From positions 116,656-180,655 of the forward strand of contig NZ_AWTC01000003.1 in the NCBI RefSeq assembly GCF_000497245.1: a stretch of DNA of 64,000 nucleotides, read 5' to 3'. The position numbers and the translations under genes are program-made. How positions within the stretch are numbered: the stretch's first letter is position 1; each line of letters opens with the position of its first letter. Positions 44,060-53,715 of this stretch are shown piece by piece. Below the pieces are notes generated by a model, which was not told the DNA's origin, searched no databases, and saw only the letters and a list, made by a program, of their open reading frames with translations. This DNA comes from Sporolactobacillus laevolacticus DSM 442 (GTDB taxonomy: Bacteria; Bacillota; Bacilli; Bacillales; Sporolactobacillaceae).

Positions 44060-45964
44060 ATGTTAGGATTTCTTCAAAGAATTGGGAAGTCATTGATGCT
44101 TCCAATCGCTGCACTGCCTGCAGCTGCCTTGCTTTTGCGGTTAGGTCAGCCGGATCTACTGAACATTCCGTTTATCGCTGCTGCAGGAAATGCAGTCTTT
44201 TCAAATCTCGCTCTGATTTTCGCGATTGGTATTGCCGTCGGTTTTGCCAAGGATAATAATGGGGCTGCTGCATTAGCTGGAGCAATGGGATTCTTTGTCC
44301 TGAGCGCATGTGCAACGGCATTGAATAAAACGATTAACTTAGGTGTTCTTGGCGGGATCATCGCAGGCATAATTGCCGGAATGCTGTACAATCGCTACCA
44401 TAATATTAAGCTGCCTGACTGGTTGGCCTTCTTTGGCGGCCGACGATTTGTTCCGATTGTCACTTCAGGAACAATGCTCGTCCTAGGCTTTGCTTTCGGG
44501 TACATATGGCCATTTGTCCAGCTTGGCATCTCCCATCTAGCAACATGGATTTATGATGCCGGCGTTTTTGGAGCAGCGATCTACGGTTTGCTCAACCGCT
44601 TGCTTCTACCGCTTGGCTTGCATCATGTGATCAATACATTAGTTTGGTTTGAGTTTGGGACGTATAAAGGTTTCCATGGTGAAATTACAAGATTCCTTAA
44701 TGGAGATCCACATGCCGGCCTTCTTCTTTCAGGGTATTTTCCAATCATGATGTTTGGTTTACCTGCAGCTTGCTTCGCGATGATCGCGGCGGCAAAGAAA
44801 GAACGCCGCAAAGCAGTAAGCGGCATGCTTATCGGTATTGCACTTACCTCTTTTGTAACTGGTGTTACAGAACCCATTGAATTTTCATTTATGTTCCTAG
44901 CCCCTGTGCTCTACGTCATTCATGCGCTGTTGACGGCGCTCTCGATGGCGGTGACGTACGCACTTGGCATTCATGATGGCTTTGGTTTTTCTGCCGGCGC
45001 GATCGATTACATTATCAACTATCGGATTGCACAAAAACCCCTCTTGCTGCTGATCGTCGGTATTATCTTTGCTGCAATTTATTTTGTCGTCTTCTATTTT
45101 GCCATCATATGGTTCAATCTTAAGACTCCGGGTCGTGAGGACGATGATGATCTTGTGGAAGGAAGTGTAGACAGTACAGCAGATGTTGATACTAATGATA
45201 AGTATGAAGTGATGGCTGCACGGTTTATCAAAGACATCGGAGGTAAGGAAAATATTACCAATGTTGATAACTGCACGACTCGTCTTCGTTTGACGGTTGC
45301 GGATTCACAAATTGCTGATAGTACTGCAATTAAACATCATGGTGCACATGGTGTAGTAAAACTGAATAAAAAGAATCTGCAGATCATCGTTGGCACAGAT
45401 GTGGAGTTTGTTGCTGATGCAATGAAGAAATTAATGAAATCCAATGCCGCTTTAAATGCAAAGCCAACGGTTGAATCGGCTGTGCCGGAACTAGCCACAG
45501 TATCTGTAGGCGCAGAAGCCTTTTGCTCGCCGATTTCAGGAACTTTGCTGCCGATTACGGATGTTCCAGATAAAGTGTTCTCCGAAAAGATGATGGGTGA
45601 CGGCTTTGCAATCGATCCCTCTGAAGGTATCGTGTTATCACCGGTTGATGGAAAAGTAAGCGGTGTGTTCCCAACAAAGCATGCGGTTGGGCTTACAAGT
45701 AGTGAAGGTTTGGAAGTATTGATTCATGTCGGGGTGGATACAGTTAAACTGAACGGTGAAGGGTTCACTAATTTTGTAAAGGAAGGAGATGCCGTGGTGA
45801 AAGGTCAGAAACTAATCACCTTTGATATTCCTTCTATTAAAGATAAGGTTCCTTCACTGATCAGCCCGGTCATCTTTACGAACCTTGATCCTTCAAAGCA
45901 TGTTGAACTAAAGATAAGCGGAAAAGTAGGCGCAAACGAGGCGGATATTATCGCTTTTGATTAA
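44060..45964 (+). CDS. nagE: PTS permease EIICBA, N-acetylglucosamine type
   Basis: 634 residues in C-B-A order. EIIC (about 1-360) has ten or so helices and the start MLGFLQRIGKSLMLPIAALP, which with GLHHVINTLVWFEFG resembles NagP/NagE rather than glucose PtsG. EIIB (about 385-460) has the phosphorylated Cys in TNVDNCTTRLRLTV. EIIA (about 490-634) has the active His in VLIHVGVDTVKL. It imports and phosphorylates sugar, taking phosphate from HPr. The ATG at 44060 has SD gggggagagg; the TTG at 44042 is inside the SD region. GlcNAc specificity is inferred by resemblance; no nagA or nagB is nearby. Confidence 0.88.
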   Translation: MLGFLQRIGKSLMLPIAALPAAALLLRLGQPDLLNIPFIAAAGNAVFSNLALIFAIGIAVGFAKDNNGAAALAGAMGFFVLSACATALNKTINLGVLGGIIAGIIAGMLYNRYHNIKLPDWLAFFGGRRFVPIVTSGTMLVLGFAFGYIWPFVQLGISHLATWIYDAGVFGAAIYGLLNRLLLPLGLHHVINTLVWFEFGTYKGFHGEITRFLNGDPHAGLLLSGYFPIMMFGLPAACFAMIAAAKKERRKAVSGMLIGIALTSFVTGVTEPIEFSFMFLAPVLYVIHALLTALSMAVTYALGIHDGFGFSAGAIDYIINYRIAQKPLLLLIVGIIFAAIYFVVFYFAIIWFNLKTPGREDDDDLVEGSVDSTADVDTNDKYEVMAARFIKDIGGKENITNVDNCTTRLRLTVADSQIADSTAIKHHGAHGVVKLNKKNLQIIVGTDVEFVADAMKKLMKSNAALNAKPTVESAVPELATVSVGAEAFCSPISGTLLPITDVPDKVFSEKMMGDGFAIDPSEGIVLSPVDGKVSGVFPTKHAVGLTSSEGLEVLIHVGVDTVKLNGEGFTNFVKEGDAVVKGQKLITFDIPSIKDKVPSLISPVIFTNLDPSKHVELKISGKVGANEADIIAFD

Positions 45965-45983
45965 CTACCCAATGTAATGAATG

Positions 45984-46018
45984 CAAAGGTCCACACAGTA
46001 AATGTGTGGACCTTTGTC
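45984..46018 (+). terminator. Hairpin after nagE
   Basis: A 14-bp perfect stem (45984-45997 with 46003-46016) and a 5-nt loop. The T-run is short, so termination may be partial. It is also downstream of the convergent MATE gene. Confidence 0.7.
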
Positions 46019-46057
46019 AGGTAAAACGATCATAAATAATAAGAAACGAAGGATTGA

Positions 46058-47425
46058 TCATTTTGAAACAGCTTTTCTGAAGAAGAACGATTGGCGGTGT
46101 TCCCACGGACGAGATTGCCAACGTTTTAAGGCGAACAGACCTCTGAACCATTCATCTGCTCCTTGAGCAAGCCAAATTCCGATCAATCCGAAACCAAAAT
46201 GAACACCCAATAAATAACTCAATCCGACCGCGATCAGCCACATCGAAACAACGCCAATGACCACAGGAAAACGGACATCACCTGCTGATTTTAGTGACCC
46301 CATTAAAACGATATTGATTGCTCTTCCTGGTTCAGAAAAAAGATTGATCCAAAGCACAGGGAGCCCAATGACGATTATTGCCGATGTTGTTGTAAATAAG
46401 CCTAATATAACTACTCCTGAAAGAGCAATAATTATAGAAACAAGTGTCGATGAGGCCATCGCGATTATTACGGTTTTAATTCCGCGTTTATAGGCTTGTT
46501 CCGACTGCCCGCCTCCAATATAGCGAGCAATAAGAAGCTCGGTTCCTTGGGCAATCGCTACGGTAAAAAGAAAGCAGAGCATCGTGATATTTAGAATATA
46601 AATCCTCGCTGCAAGTGCACCGGTTCCAATCATGACAACGAATGCTGTAATGATTAATTGGGACAATTGATAGGAAAGCATCTCCCCTGCTGAAGGGACA
46701 CCAATCGAAAGTAAATCATGGATATTCTTGCGACTGGCGCGATAGCAGTCCTTGAATGAAAATTTTACATTCAGCCTTTTCCAAATGACCAGTGAAAGTG
46801 CGACAATGGCAAACACGCGAGCGATAACCATTGCCCAGGATACACCACTGACTCCTGTAATCGGAAGACCAAAGGGACCGTTTGTTGCAATCACATTTCC
46901 GAGCACACTGATTCCATCCATAATAACGGTTATAATCATTGCATCTTTTGTGAATCCATGACTACGTAAAATCGCACTCATCGCAAGTGACAGTGATTCA
47001 AGAAAAAGTGATGCGCCGCAAATCCGGATAAACAAGAGTCCGTCTTGGAGAATCATCCCATGTAAATGGAACAACCCTAGGAAGTACTCGCCGAACAAGA
47101 CGACAACAGCGGATACGATAACCCCGAACCAGAAATTCATAAAAAAGACAGAGTGTGCGATCTGTTCAGCACGTTGGTATTGTTTTGCACCCAGACTTTG
47201 ACCGATTAGAATCGTTGCGCCAATTGAAGTCACATTAAAAATGAGGATGAAAAGACTTAACAGCTGATTTGCGACGCCGACGCCTGATGCCGCTGCGTCG
47301 GAGTAACGGCCAAGCATTAATGTTGCGATGATGCCCATCGCCATACGAAGCGCGATTTCAATAAAAATGGGCCAAGTGATTTTGAAAAGGGTTTGGGATT
47401 GATAATTAATTGTTTGTGTCTTCAA
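46058..47425 (-). CDS. MATE-family multidrug efflux protein
   Basis: 455 residues, twelve membrane helices in two six-helix halves. Typical segments are WPIFIEIALRMAMGIIATLM in helix 1 and GLPVLWINLFSEPGRAINIVLMG-like (LWINLFSEPGRAIN) in the second half. These antiporters export drugs or metabolites using Na+ or H+. The only start giving a full N-terminus is TTG at 47425, two codons after a stop, with a poor SD; expression may be low. The substrate is unknown. Confidence 0.88.
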   Translation of the reverse strand: MKTQTINYQSQTLFKITWPIFIEIALRMAMGIIATLMLGRYSDAAASGVGVANQLLSLFILIFNVTSIGATILIGQSLGAKQYQRAEQIAHSVFFMNFWFGVIVSAVVVLFGEYFLGLFHLHGMILQDGLLFIRICGASLFLESLSLAMSAILRSHGFTKDAMIITVIMDGISVLGNVIATNGPFGLPITGVSGVSWAMVIARVFAIVALSLVIWKRLNVKFSFKDCYRASRKNIHDLLSIGVPSAGEMLSYQLSQLIITAFVVMIGTGALAARIYILNITMLCFLFTVAIAQGTELLIARYIGGGQSEQAYKRGIKTVIIAMASSTLVSIIIALSGVVILGLFTTTSAIIVIGLPVLWINLFSEPGRAINIVLMGSLKSAGDVRFPVVIGVVSMWLIAVGLSYLLGVHFGFGLIGIWLAQGADEWFRGLFALKRWQSRPWEHRQSFFFRKAVSK

Positions 47426-47584
47426 ATATCAGACCAGTTACTGAAATGAATAAGATAAAATGCAAAATCACCTATCCGTTGCGGCTTGTTCAGCACTGGT
47501 GTTCACCTCACTTTTCAAAAAGTTCCAAATAGAGAAAACGATATACACGATTCATCAACGTATCATAAATCATTTTGAATTAAA

Positions 47585-47615
47585 TGTAAACGGTTACTAT
47601 TAATGATGATATAAT
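47585..47615 (+). promoter_or_regulatory. cre-like site and -10 of the mal regulator gene
   Basis: TGTAAACGGTTACT at 47585-47598 matches the CcpA cre consensus TGWAANCGNTNWCA at 13 of 14 positions. A TATAAT lies at 47610-47615. It suggests catabolite control, or autoregulation, of the regulator gene. Confidence 0.65.
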
Positions 47616-47653
47616 AATTTTTGTAATGGAATGAGTGGAAGCGAGGGAATGCA

Positions 47654-48607
47654 ATGGCAACTTTGTCTGATGTGGCACGGAAAGCTGTTGTTTCAAAAAT
47701 GACGGTGTCACGAGTAATTAACCATCCTGAACAAGTTTCAGCCGAATTACGTCAATTAGTATATAACTCGATGAAAGAACTTAACTATGTACCTAATTAT
47801 GCTGCACAGGCCCTTGTTCATAATCGAACTCAAGTGATTAAATTGCTCATTTTAGAAGAAATGGATACAACTGAACCATATTATATGAATTTGCTGGCTG
47901 GAATTGCGATAGAGCTCGACCAGCGCCATTACTCACTGCAGCTTGTGACTCGCAGTTCACACACCATTGGGAGATGTGATGGATTAATCGTTACGGGGAT
48001 GCGCGAAACGGATTATGATCATATTATTTCTCATCTTGAGCAGCCTGTGATCTTGTTTGGGGAAAATAAAAAAGGTTATGACTATGTAGATGTTGATAAT
48101 AAAAAGGGAATGCAAATGGTAACGGAACATATTTTAAATCATGGTTGTCAAAAAATCTTGTTTTACGGTATTGAAATTGACGAACCGTTCATGCGCTCAA
48201 GAATTGAAGGTTATGAAGAAACAATGAAGATGAAGCAGCTGTTACCTCAAATAAATCTGATGAAGAACAGTTCACATATCGCTCAATTTGAAGCAGAAAA
48301 AGTATTACAAAAAAATCACGAACGTATCGCCTTTGTCTGTGCATCGGATCGGTTAGGGATTGGCGTTGTTCATGCAGCTCAGAGGCTCGGCCTAAATATT
48401 CCTTATGATGTCATGGTGACTGGTTTTGACGGGGTATTTCTGGATCGCATCGCACAGCCAAAGTTAACGACTATTCGCCAACCCATTGTGGAGATGGGAA
48501 AAACGTGTGCTAAGCTATTACTTGATAAAATTGATCAGGACGGGATGAAACAAGGAAACCGAATATACAAGCCTGAACTAATCATCCGAAATTCTACAAC
48601 AACTTAA
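47654..48607 (+). CDS. mdxR: LacI-family regulator of maltodextrin use
   Basis: 317 residues. The N-terminal LacI HTH is ATLSDVARKAVVSKMTVSRV, with hinge helix YVPNYAAQALVHNRT. The periplasmic-binding-like domain (about 62-317) holds GLIVTGMRE and DVMVTGFDG. Its position at the head of the maltodextrin cluster matches B. subtilis mdxR (yvdE). Palindromes TGTTANCGGTAACA before malL and mdxE are likely its operators. SD gcgaggga. The ligand is inferred to be maltose or a maltodextrin. Confidence 0.88.
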   Translation: MATLSDVARKAVVSKMTVSRVINHPEQVSAELRQLVYNSMKELNYVPNYAAQALVHNRTQVIKLLILEEMDTTEPYYMNLLAGIAIELDQRHYSLQLVTRSSHTIGRCDGLIVTGMRETDYDHIISHLEQPVILFGENKKGYDYVDVDNKKGMQMVTEHILNHGCQKILFYGIEIDEPFMRSRIEGYEETMKMKQLLPQINLMKNSSHIAQFEAEKVLQKNHERIAFVCASDRLGIGVVHAAQRLGLNIPYDVMVTGFDGVFLDRIAQPKLTTIRQPIVEMGKTCAKLLLDKIDQDGMKQGNRIYKPELIIRNSTTT

Positions 48608-48743
48608 CTTGGTGTTGCTTTCATTTTTCATAATTCTTGTTTGATTTTTCTTTAATTGTTTGTAAATGTTTGGTCATCTTTTCTAAGTAAATAAACCTGC
48701 GACAATTGCGACTCATATTATTCAGGGTCGCCTTTATTATTTT

Positions 48744-48757
48744 TGTTAGCGGTAACA
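48744..48757 (+). promoter_or_regulatory. Operator TGTTAGCGGTAACA before malL
   Basis: A palindrome shared, with one central change, by the site before mdxE (52332) and more loosely by the site before msmX. It lies 67 bases before malL. It is probably bound by the LacI-family regulator. Confidence 0.7.
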
Positions 48758-48823
48758 GAGCAATTGGTGATTGTTATCTTTGAAAGCGCATGATAATTTT
48801 AAGGAGTAAAGGAGGTGAGGTAA

Positions 48824-50509
48824 ATGGATAAACCTTGGTGGCATAAAGCAATCGTGTATCAAATCTATCCAAAAAGTTTCAATGACACTAATGGAGACGG
48901 GATTGGCGACCTTCAAGGCATTGTAGAAAAGATGGATTATATTAAATCTTTGGGGGTTAATGTGATTTGGATTAATCCTATTTTTAAATCTCCTCAAGTA
49001 GACAATGGATATGATGTAAGTGATTATTATGCAATTGATCCGCAGTTCGGTACGGATGCTGAAATGGAGCAACTGATTGTTGAAGCGAAGAAGAGAAATC
49101 TTAAAGTCATTTTTGACTTAGTTGTTAATCATACATCGGATCAGCATCCGTGGTTTCAGGAAGCGAGAAAGAGTCTTGACAATCCGTACAGGGATTTCTA
49201 TATCTGGCGAGATGGGAAGGATGGTAAAGAGCCGAATAACTGGGCGTCTTTCTTTGGCGGAAGTGTATGGGCTTATGAACCTTTAACCAAACAATACTAT
49301 TTTCACTTGTTCGATAAGAAGATGCCGGATCTTAACTGGGAAAATCCTAGAGTCAGAACTGAAATCTACAAAATGGCAAGGTATTGGCTGGAAAAGGGGA
49401 TTGACGGCTTCCGACTGGATGCAATCATTCACTTGGCTAAGGATCAGAGCTTTTGTGACTTTAATAATCCTGACCAAAATGAAGAGTTTGTGATTGCAGA
49501 GCCGTGTTATGCCAATTTACCAAAAGTACATGCGTTCATTCGTGAATTCAGTCAACAAATGAAACGAATGAAACCCGATTGTCTTTTAATTGGTGAAGCT
49601 GCTTCAGCAGATGTTGAATTAGCGAAACGATACACCAAACAAGACCGCAAAGAATTTGATTGTGTTATTTCATTCAAACATTTGGATGCGGTTACATTTA
49701 GCGGAGATACCCGACTTCCTAAAGAGTGGCAGGAAGAGAATTTTGATTTAATATCTTTTCGAAAAATAATGAAGCATTGGCAAGAAGAGCTATATAAAGA
49801 AGGATGGCCTGCGTTATTCCTAAATAACCATGATATGCCACGTATGCTCTCAAGATTTGGTGATCCGGGCTGCTATCGTAATGAACGTGCGAAGATGCTC
49901 GCAACACTCATGTACCTGCATTGGGGTATGCCATTTATCTTTCAAGGAGAAGAGATTGGTATGACCAGTTTAAAACTGGAACAAGTTGAAGATTATCATG
50001 ATTCGGCACTTTCAGCATCAGCTGCTCATCTTCTGAAACTGGGGTATAGCTACGATCAGATGATGCAGCTTGTGTACTTTCGATCAAAACACACATCGCG
50101 CGGCGCGATGCAATGGGACACGAGTGCTTACTCCGGATTTTCTGAAATGCATCCATGGTTAGGGGTTAATAAGGACGATCATCAGGTCAATGTCCAACAG
50201 CAGGAGAATGATCCTAATTCTATTCTCAATTATTACCGCAGACTTTTGAAGATAAGAGCGAGTCATCAACTATTTGTTGAAGGACCATGTCGAATTCTAG
50301 ATATAGAAAATCAATTGATCTATGCTTATGAACGTCAGGGAGTAGGGAAGACAGCTCTTGTCATCTGTAATTTTTCCAATCACCCGCAGTTACTGGAAAT
50401 ACCTGATCTGTCTTCATGGACGTGTTTACTGAATAACTTAGGAAAATTCAAGTGCGATGAAGTGAGTCGACTAGCGCCTTATGAGTGCTATGTGTTGATT
50501 AAAGAATGA
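48824..50509 (+). CDS. malL: GH13 alpha-glucosidase (MalL-like)
   Basis: 561 residues with no signal peptide. The (beta/alpha)8 barrel begins WWHKAIVYQIYPKSFNDTNG. The catalytic Asp is in DGFRLDAI (about residue 198), the acid Glu in LIGEAAS (about 255), and the third Asp in LNNHDMPR (about 333). Oligo-1,6-glucosidases have Val two places after the nucleophile block; here it is Ala, which in this family goes with alpha-1,4 preference, so it probably trims maltodextrins inside the cell. It is the first structural gene of the operon, with 15 bases to the next. Confidence 0.9.
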   Translation: MDKPWWHKAIVYQIYPKSFNDTNGDGIGDLQGIVEKMDYIKSLGVNVIWINPIFKSPQVDNGYDVSDYYAIDPQFGTDAEMEQLIVEAKKRNLKVIFDLVVNHTSDQHPWFQEARKSLDNPYRDFYIWRDGKDGKEPNNWASFFGGSVWAYEPLTKQYYFHLFDKKMPDLNWENPRVRTEIYKMARYWLEKGIDGFRLDAIIHLAKDQSFCDFNNPDQNEEFVIAEPCYANLPKVHAFIREFSQQMKRMKPDCLLIGEAASADVELAKRYTKQDRKEFDCVISFKHLDAVTFSGDTRLPKEWQEENFDLISFRKIMKHWQEELYKEGWPALFLNNHDMPRMLSRFGDPGCYRNERAKMLATLMYLHWGMPFIFQGEEIGMTSLKLEQVEDYHDSALSASAAHLLKLGYSYDQMMQLVYFRSKHTSRGAMQWDTSAYSGFSEMHPWLGVNKDDHQVNVQQQENDPNSILNYYRRLLKIRASHQLFVEGPCRILDIENQLIYAYERQGVGKTALVICNFSNHPQLLEIPDLSSWTCLLNNLGKFKCDEVSRLAPYECYVLIKE

Positions 50510-50524
50510 AAAGGAGGATCAATA

Positions 50525-52318
50525 ATGGAAAAATCAGCAATATATCATCAGCCGTGCAGTTCATACGCCTATCCTTATGATAAAGAAACAATGCATCTTA
50601 AAGTACGTTCTAAGAAAGACGATATCCAATCCGTAATTCTTGTCTACGGAGATCCGTATGAAAATGTTAAAATCGGCGAGAATTATCGATGGGTAAGTGG
50701 GCGAGTTGAAATGAAAAAGAGTGCGACGACCAGTCTTCATGATTATTGGTTTATTGCCGTTAAACCTGAGCATCGGCGTTTGCAGTATGCATTTGTTCTC
50801 ACAGATTCAAATGGAGCGTCTGTCTTCTATGGGGATCGTGAATTCTTACCAAATGACCAGGTTACATTTTCAGTTCCCGATAACTTTTTTAAATTTCCAT
50901 ATATTCATGAAGTTGATTTGTTCAAAACACCAGAGTGGGTAAAGTCAACAGTATGGTATCAAATTTTTCCAGAGCGATTTGAAAATGGAGATCCCGATCG
51001 ATCTCCAGAGAATGTATTGCCATGGGGTTCGAAAGATCCTGATCGAGATGATTTTTTTGGCGGCGATATTCAGGGAATTATTAATCGTTTAGATTATTTA
51101 AAAGATCTGGGAATTAGTGGTATTTACCTAAATCCAATCTTTAAATCACCTACAAATCATAAATATGATACTTTGGATTATTATACGGTTGATCCGCACT
51201 TCGGCGACAAAGAAACATTTCGTACATTAGTTCAAGAAGCTCATAAAAGAGGTATTCGGATCATGCTTGATGCCGTTTTTAATCATATCGGCAGTAAATC
51301 AAAGCAATGGCAGGATGTCATCGAAAATGAGCAGAAATCAGTCTACAAAAATTGGTTCCATATTCATTCATTCCCTGTACGCGATGGAGAAAATGGCAAT
51401 TTTGATGGTAAACCGTCGCTATCTTTTGATGCTTTTGGGTTTACTACGACCATGCCGAAATTAAACACAGCGAACCCAGAGGTACAAAACTATTTATTAG
51501 ACATTGCAACATATTGGATTAGAGAGTTTGATATCGATGGCTGGAGACTGGATGTCGCTAATGAAGTAGATCATGCTTTTTGGAAAAAGTTTCATCAGGC
51601 AGTCCTGAAAGAGAAAGAAGACTTGTATATTGTCGGTGAAATTTGGCATAATGCATGGAATTGGCTTCAAGGCGATGAATTTCACAGTGTGATGAACTAT
51701 CCGTTAACAAAATCAATTATTAATTTCTTTATTGAAGATAAGACTGATTCTTCACAATTGATCAGCAGCCTGAATGAACACTTTATGAAATACAGTCAGA
51801 ATGTCAATGAAGCGGCATTTAATCTTCTAGACAGTCATGACACAGCCCGAATTTTGACCTTGGCAAAAGGTGACGCTCAAAAAGTGAAGCAGGCACTTGC
51901 ATTCTTGTTTGTACACACGGGTTCACCATGCATTTATTATGGAACAGAAGTTGGACTTGACGGCGGCAATGATCCGTTATGCCGTAAATGTATGATTTGG
52001 GATGAAGAGAAGCAAGACCTAGATATGCTTCAATTTACAAAGAAATTAATAAAGTTGCGCAATGACTATCACTCTATTCTTTCACAAGGGAGCATTAACT
52101 GGTTGGATACCAATGATTCCTCGAAGAAAGTACTGCACTTCAGTAGAGAAATAGGCAATCAGTCGTTGATTTTTATCTTTAATCATGGAGATAAGGAAGC
52201 CAGTGTTTCATTAAAAAAAGATCACTCATATACTGACATTTGGAATAGCAAGGAGATCGAAATGAAAAAAATCGACATTCCTGCACAGGGTTTTACCGTT
52301 CTCAAAACAGAATCCTGA
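50525..52318 (+). CDS. GH13_20 neopullulanase/cyclomaltodextrinase
   Basis: 597 residues. The first 125 form an N-terminal CBM34-like domain, followed by the GH13 barrel from WYQIFPERFENGDP. The catalytic residues are in GWRLDVANEVDH (Asp), IVGEIWH (Glu) and LLDSHDTAR (Asp). There is no signal peptide, so it acts on imported maltodextrins and cyclodextrins. It corresponds by position and length to B. subtilis YvdF. SD aaggagg. Confidence 0.9.
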   Translation: MEKSAIYHQPCSSYAYPYDKETMHLKVRSKKDDIQSVILVYGDPYENVKIGENYRWVSGRVEMKKSATTSLHDYWFIAVKPEHRRLQYAFVLTDSNGASVFYGDREFLPNDQVTFSVPDNFFKFPYIHEVDLFKTPEWVKSTVWYQIFPERFENGDPDRSPENVLPWGSKDPDRDDFFGGDIQGIINRLDYLKDLGISGIYLNPIFKSPTNHKYDTLDYYTVDPHFGDKETFRTLVQEAHKRGIRIMLDAVFNHIGSKSKQWQDVIENEQKSVYKNWFHIHSFPVRDGENGNFDGKPSLSFDAFGFTTTMPKLNTANPEVQNYLLDIATYWIREFDIDGWRLDVANEVDHAFWKKFHQAVLKEKEDLYIVGEIWHNAWNWLQGDEFHSVMNYPLTKSIINFFIEDKTDSSQLISSLNEHFMKYSQNVNEAAFNLLDSHDTARILTLAKGDAQKVKQALAFLFVHTGSPCIYYGTEVGLDGGNDPLCRKCMIWDEEKQDLDMLQFTKKLIKLRNDYHSILSQGSINWLDTNDSSKKVLHFSREIGNQSLIFIFNHGDKEASVSLKKDHSYTDIWNSKEIEMKKIDIPAQGFTVLKTES

Positions 52319-52331
52319 GTGGTTTATATCC

Positions 52332-52387
52332 TGTTATCGGTAACATGAAAACAGTTATTGAAACCGTTTACAAATAGACCTTATAAT
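52332..52387 (+). promoter_or_regulatory. mdxE promoter with LacI-type operator and cre
   Basis: TGTTATCGGTAACA (52332-52345) is the local operator. TGAAACCGTTTACA (52359-52372) matches cre at every defined position and covers the -35 TTGAAA (52358-52363) of a promoter with TATAAT at 52382-52387. So the transporter genes have their own promoter, under the maltose regulator and CcpA. Confidence 0.82.
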
Positions 52388-52419
52388 ACACTTGTAAGAT
52401 CAAAGGGAGGGAAAGAGAA

Positions 52420-53685
52420 ATGAAATACATCAAAAAAATAGTATCTGCTATCCTTATTTTTGGGCTCGTGTTCACACTGGCGGCATGTGGCTCAGGAGGA
52501 TCAAGCGGCGGTAACGGTGCAAAAAAAACGTTGACCGTTTCCGTTGATTCAGCAAACGCAGCTTATGCTGAATTCGTGAACAGCATTAAAGGAAAGTTCG
52601 AAAAAGAAAATAACGTTACGGTTAAAGTTGTTAAGAAACCGATGTTCGATCAATTAACTGCACTGACTCTAGACGGACCAGCGGGTAAGGCTCCTGATGT
52701 CATGCTTGCTCCATATGATCGTGTTGGTGGTCTTGGTCAACAAGGTCAATTACTCGAAGTTGACAAGAGCATGCTCAACTTCCTCAATGAAAAAGGACAT
52801 CGCCAAGTTCAATATGGAAAGAAATACTACGGTGTTCCGCTGACTATTGAAGCGCTAGTTCTGTACTACAACAAAGATTTGGTTAAGAAAGCCCCTACAA
52901 CATTCAAAGATTTGGAAGCGTTAGCAAAAGACAAACGATTTGCGTTTTCATCTGAATCCGGCAAAAACACGGGTTTCCTGGTAAAATGGACTGATTTCTA
53001 TTTTGCATACGGTCTTTATGCTGGTTACGGAGGTTATGTATTTGGCAATAACGGTGCCAATCCAAAGGATATTGGGCTGAACAATGATGGATCGCTTAAG
53101 GCATTGACTTATGCCACACATTGGTTCCAAAAAGTATGGCCTAAAGGTATGCAGGATGTGAAAGCTTCAGGCAATTTTGTAACCAATCAATTTGTTAAAG
53201 GAAAAGCCGGTGCAGTAATCGATGGACCATGGCAAGCATCCGTTTATAAGAAATCGAAAATTAATTTTGGAGTTGCCAAAATTCCAACATTGCCAAATGG
53301 TCAGGAATATAAACCATTCGCAGGTGGCAAGGCTTGGGTTGCTTCTGCCTACACAAAGAATCCTAGCCTCGCAAAGAAATGGCTGACGTATGCAACAAAT
53401 GCAACGAATGCTTATAAGTTCTATAAAGATGCAAATGAAATTCCGGTCAATCCTGATGCACAAGCAAAGGTCAACAACGGCGAAGACGAGCTTGCAAAGG
53501 CTGTTATTCAGCAGTATGACTCATCCGTTCCAATGCCAAATATTCCAGAAATGGCTGAAGTATGGACAACAATGGAACCAGCTATGTTCAACTCTGCTTC
53601 AGGAAAAAAATCACCAAAACAAACTCTTGACGATGCTGTGTCTTCATTGCACAAAACAATCGCACAAAAATACAAAGATAAATAA
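52420..53685 (+). CDS. mdxE: Maltodextrin-binding lipoprotein
   Basis: 421 residues. The lipobox LAAC at about residues 20-23 marks it as a lipoprotein anchored outside the membrane. A type I solute-binding fold follows, with a Gly/Ser linker first. Segments such as MLAPYDRVGGLGQQGQL and PLTIEALVLYYNKDL match MalE/MdxE proteins. It captures maltose and maltodextrins for MdxFG. SD gggaggg. It heads its own transcript with the permease genes. Confidence 0.92.
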   Translation: MKYIKKIVSAILIFGLVFTLAACGSGGSSGGNGAKKTLTVSVDSANAAYAEFVNSIKGKFEKENNVTVKVVKKPMFDQLTALTLDGPAGKAPDVMLAPYDRVGGLGQQGQLLEVDKSMLNFLNEKGHRQVQYGKKYYGVPLTIEALVLYYNKDLVKKAPTTFKDLEALAKDKRFAFSSESGKNTGFLVKWTDFYFAYGLYAGYGGYVFGNNGANPKDIGLNNDGSLKALTYATHWFQKVWPKGMQDVKASGNFVTNQFVKGKAGAVIDGPWQASVYKKSKINFGVAKIPTLPNGQEYKPFAGGKAWVASAYTKNPSLAKKWLTYATNATNAYKFYKDANEIPVNPDAQAKVNNGEDELAKAVIQQYDSSVPMPNIPEMAEVWTTMEPAMFNSASGKKSPKQTLDDAVSSLHKTIAQKYKDK

Positions 53686-53715
53686 TTAAGCTTCGATCAA
53701 AGTGAGGGGAACACC

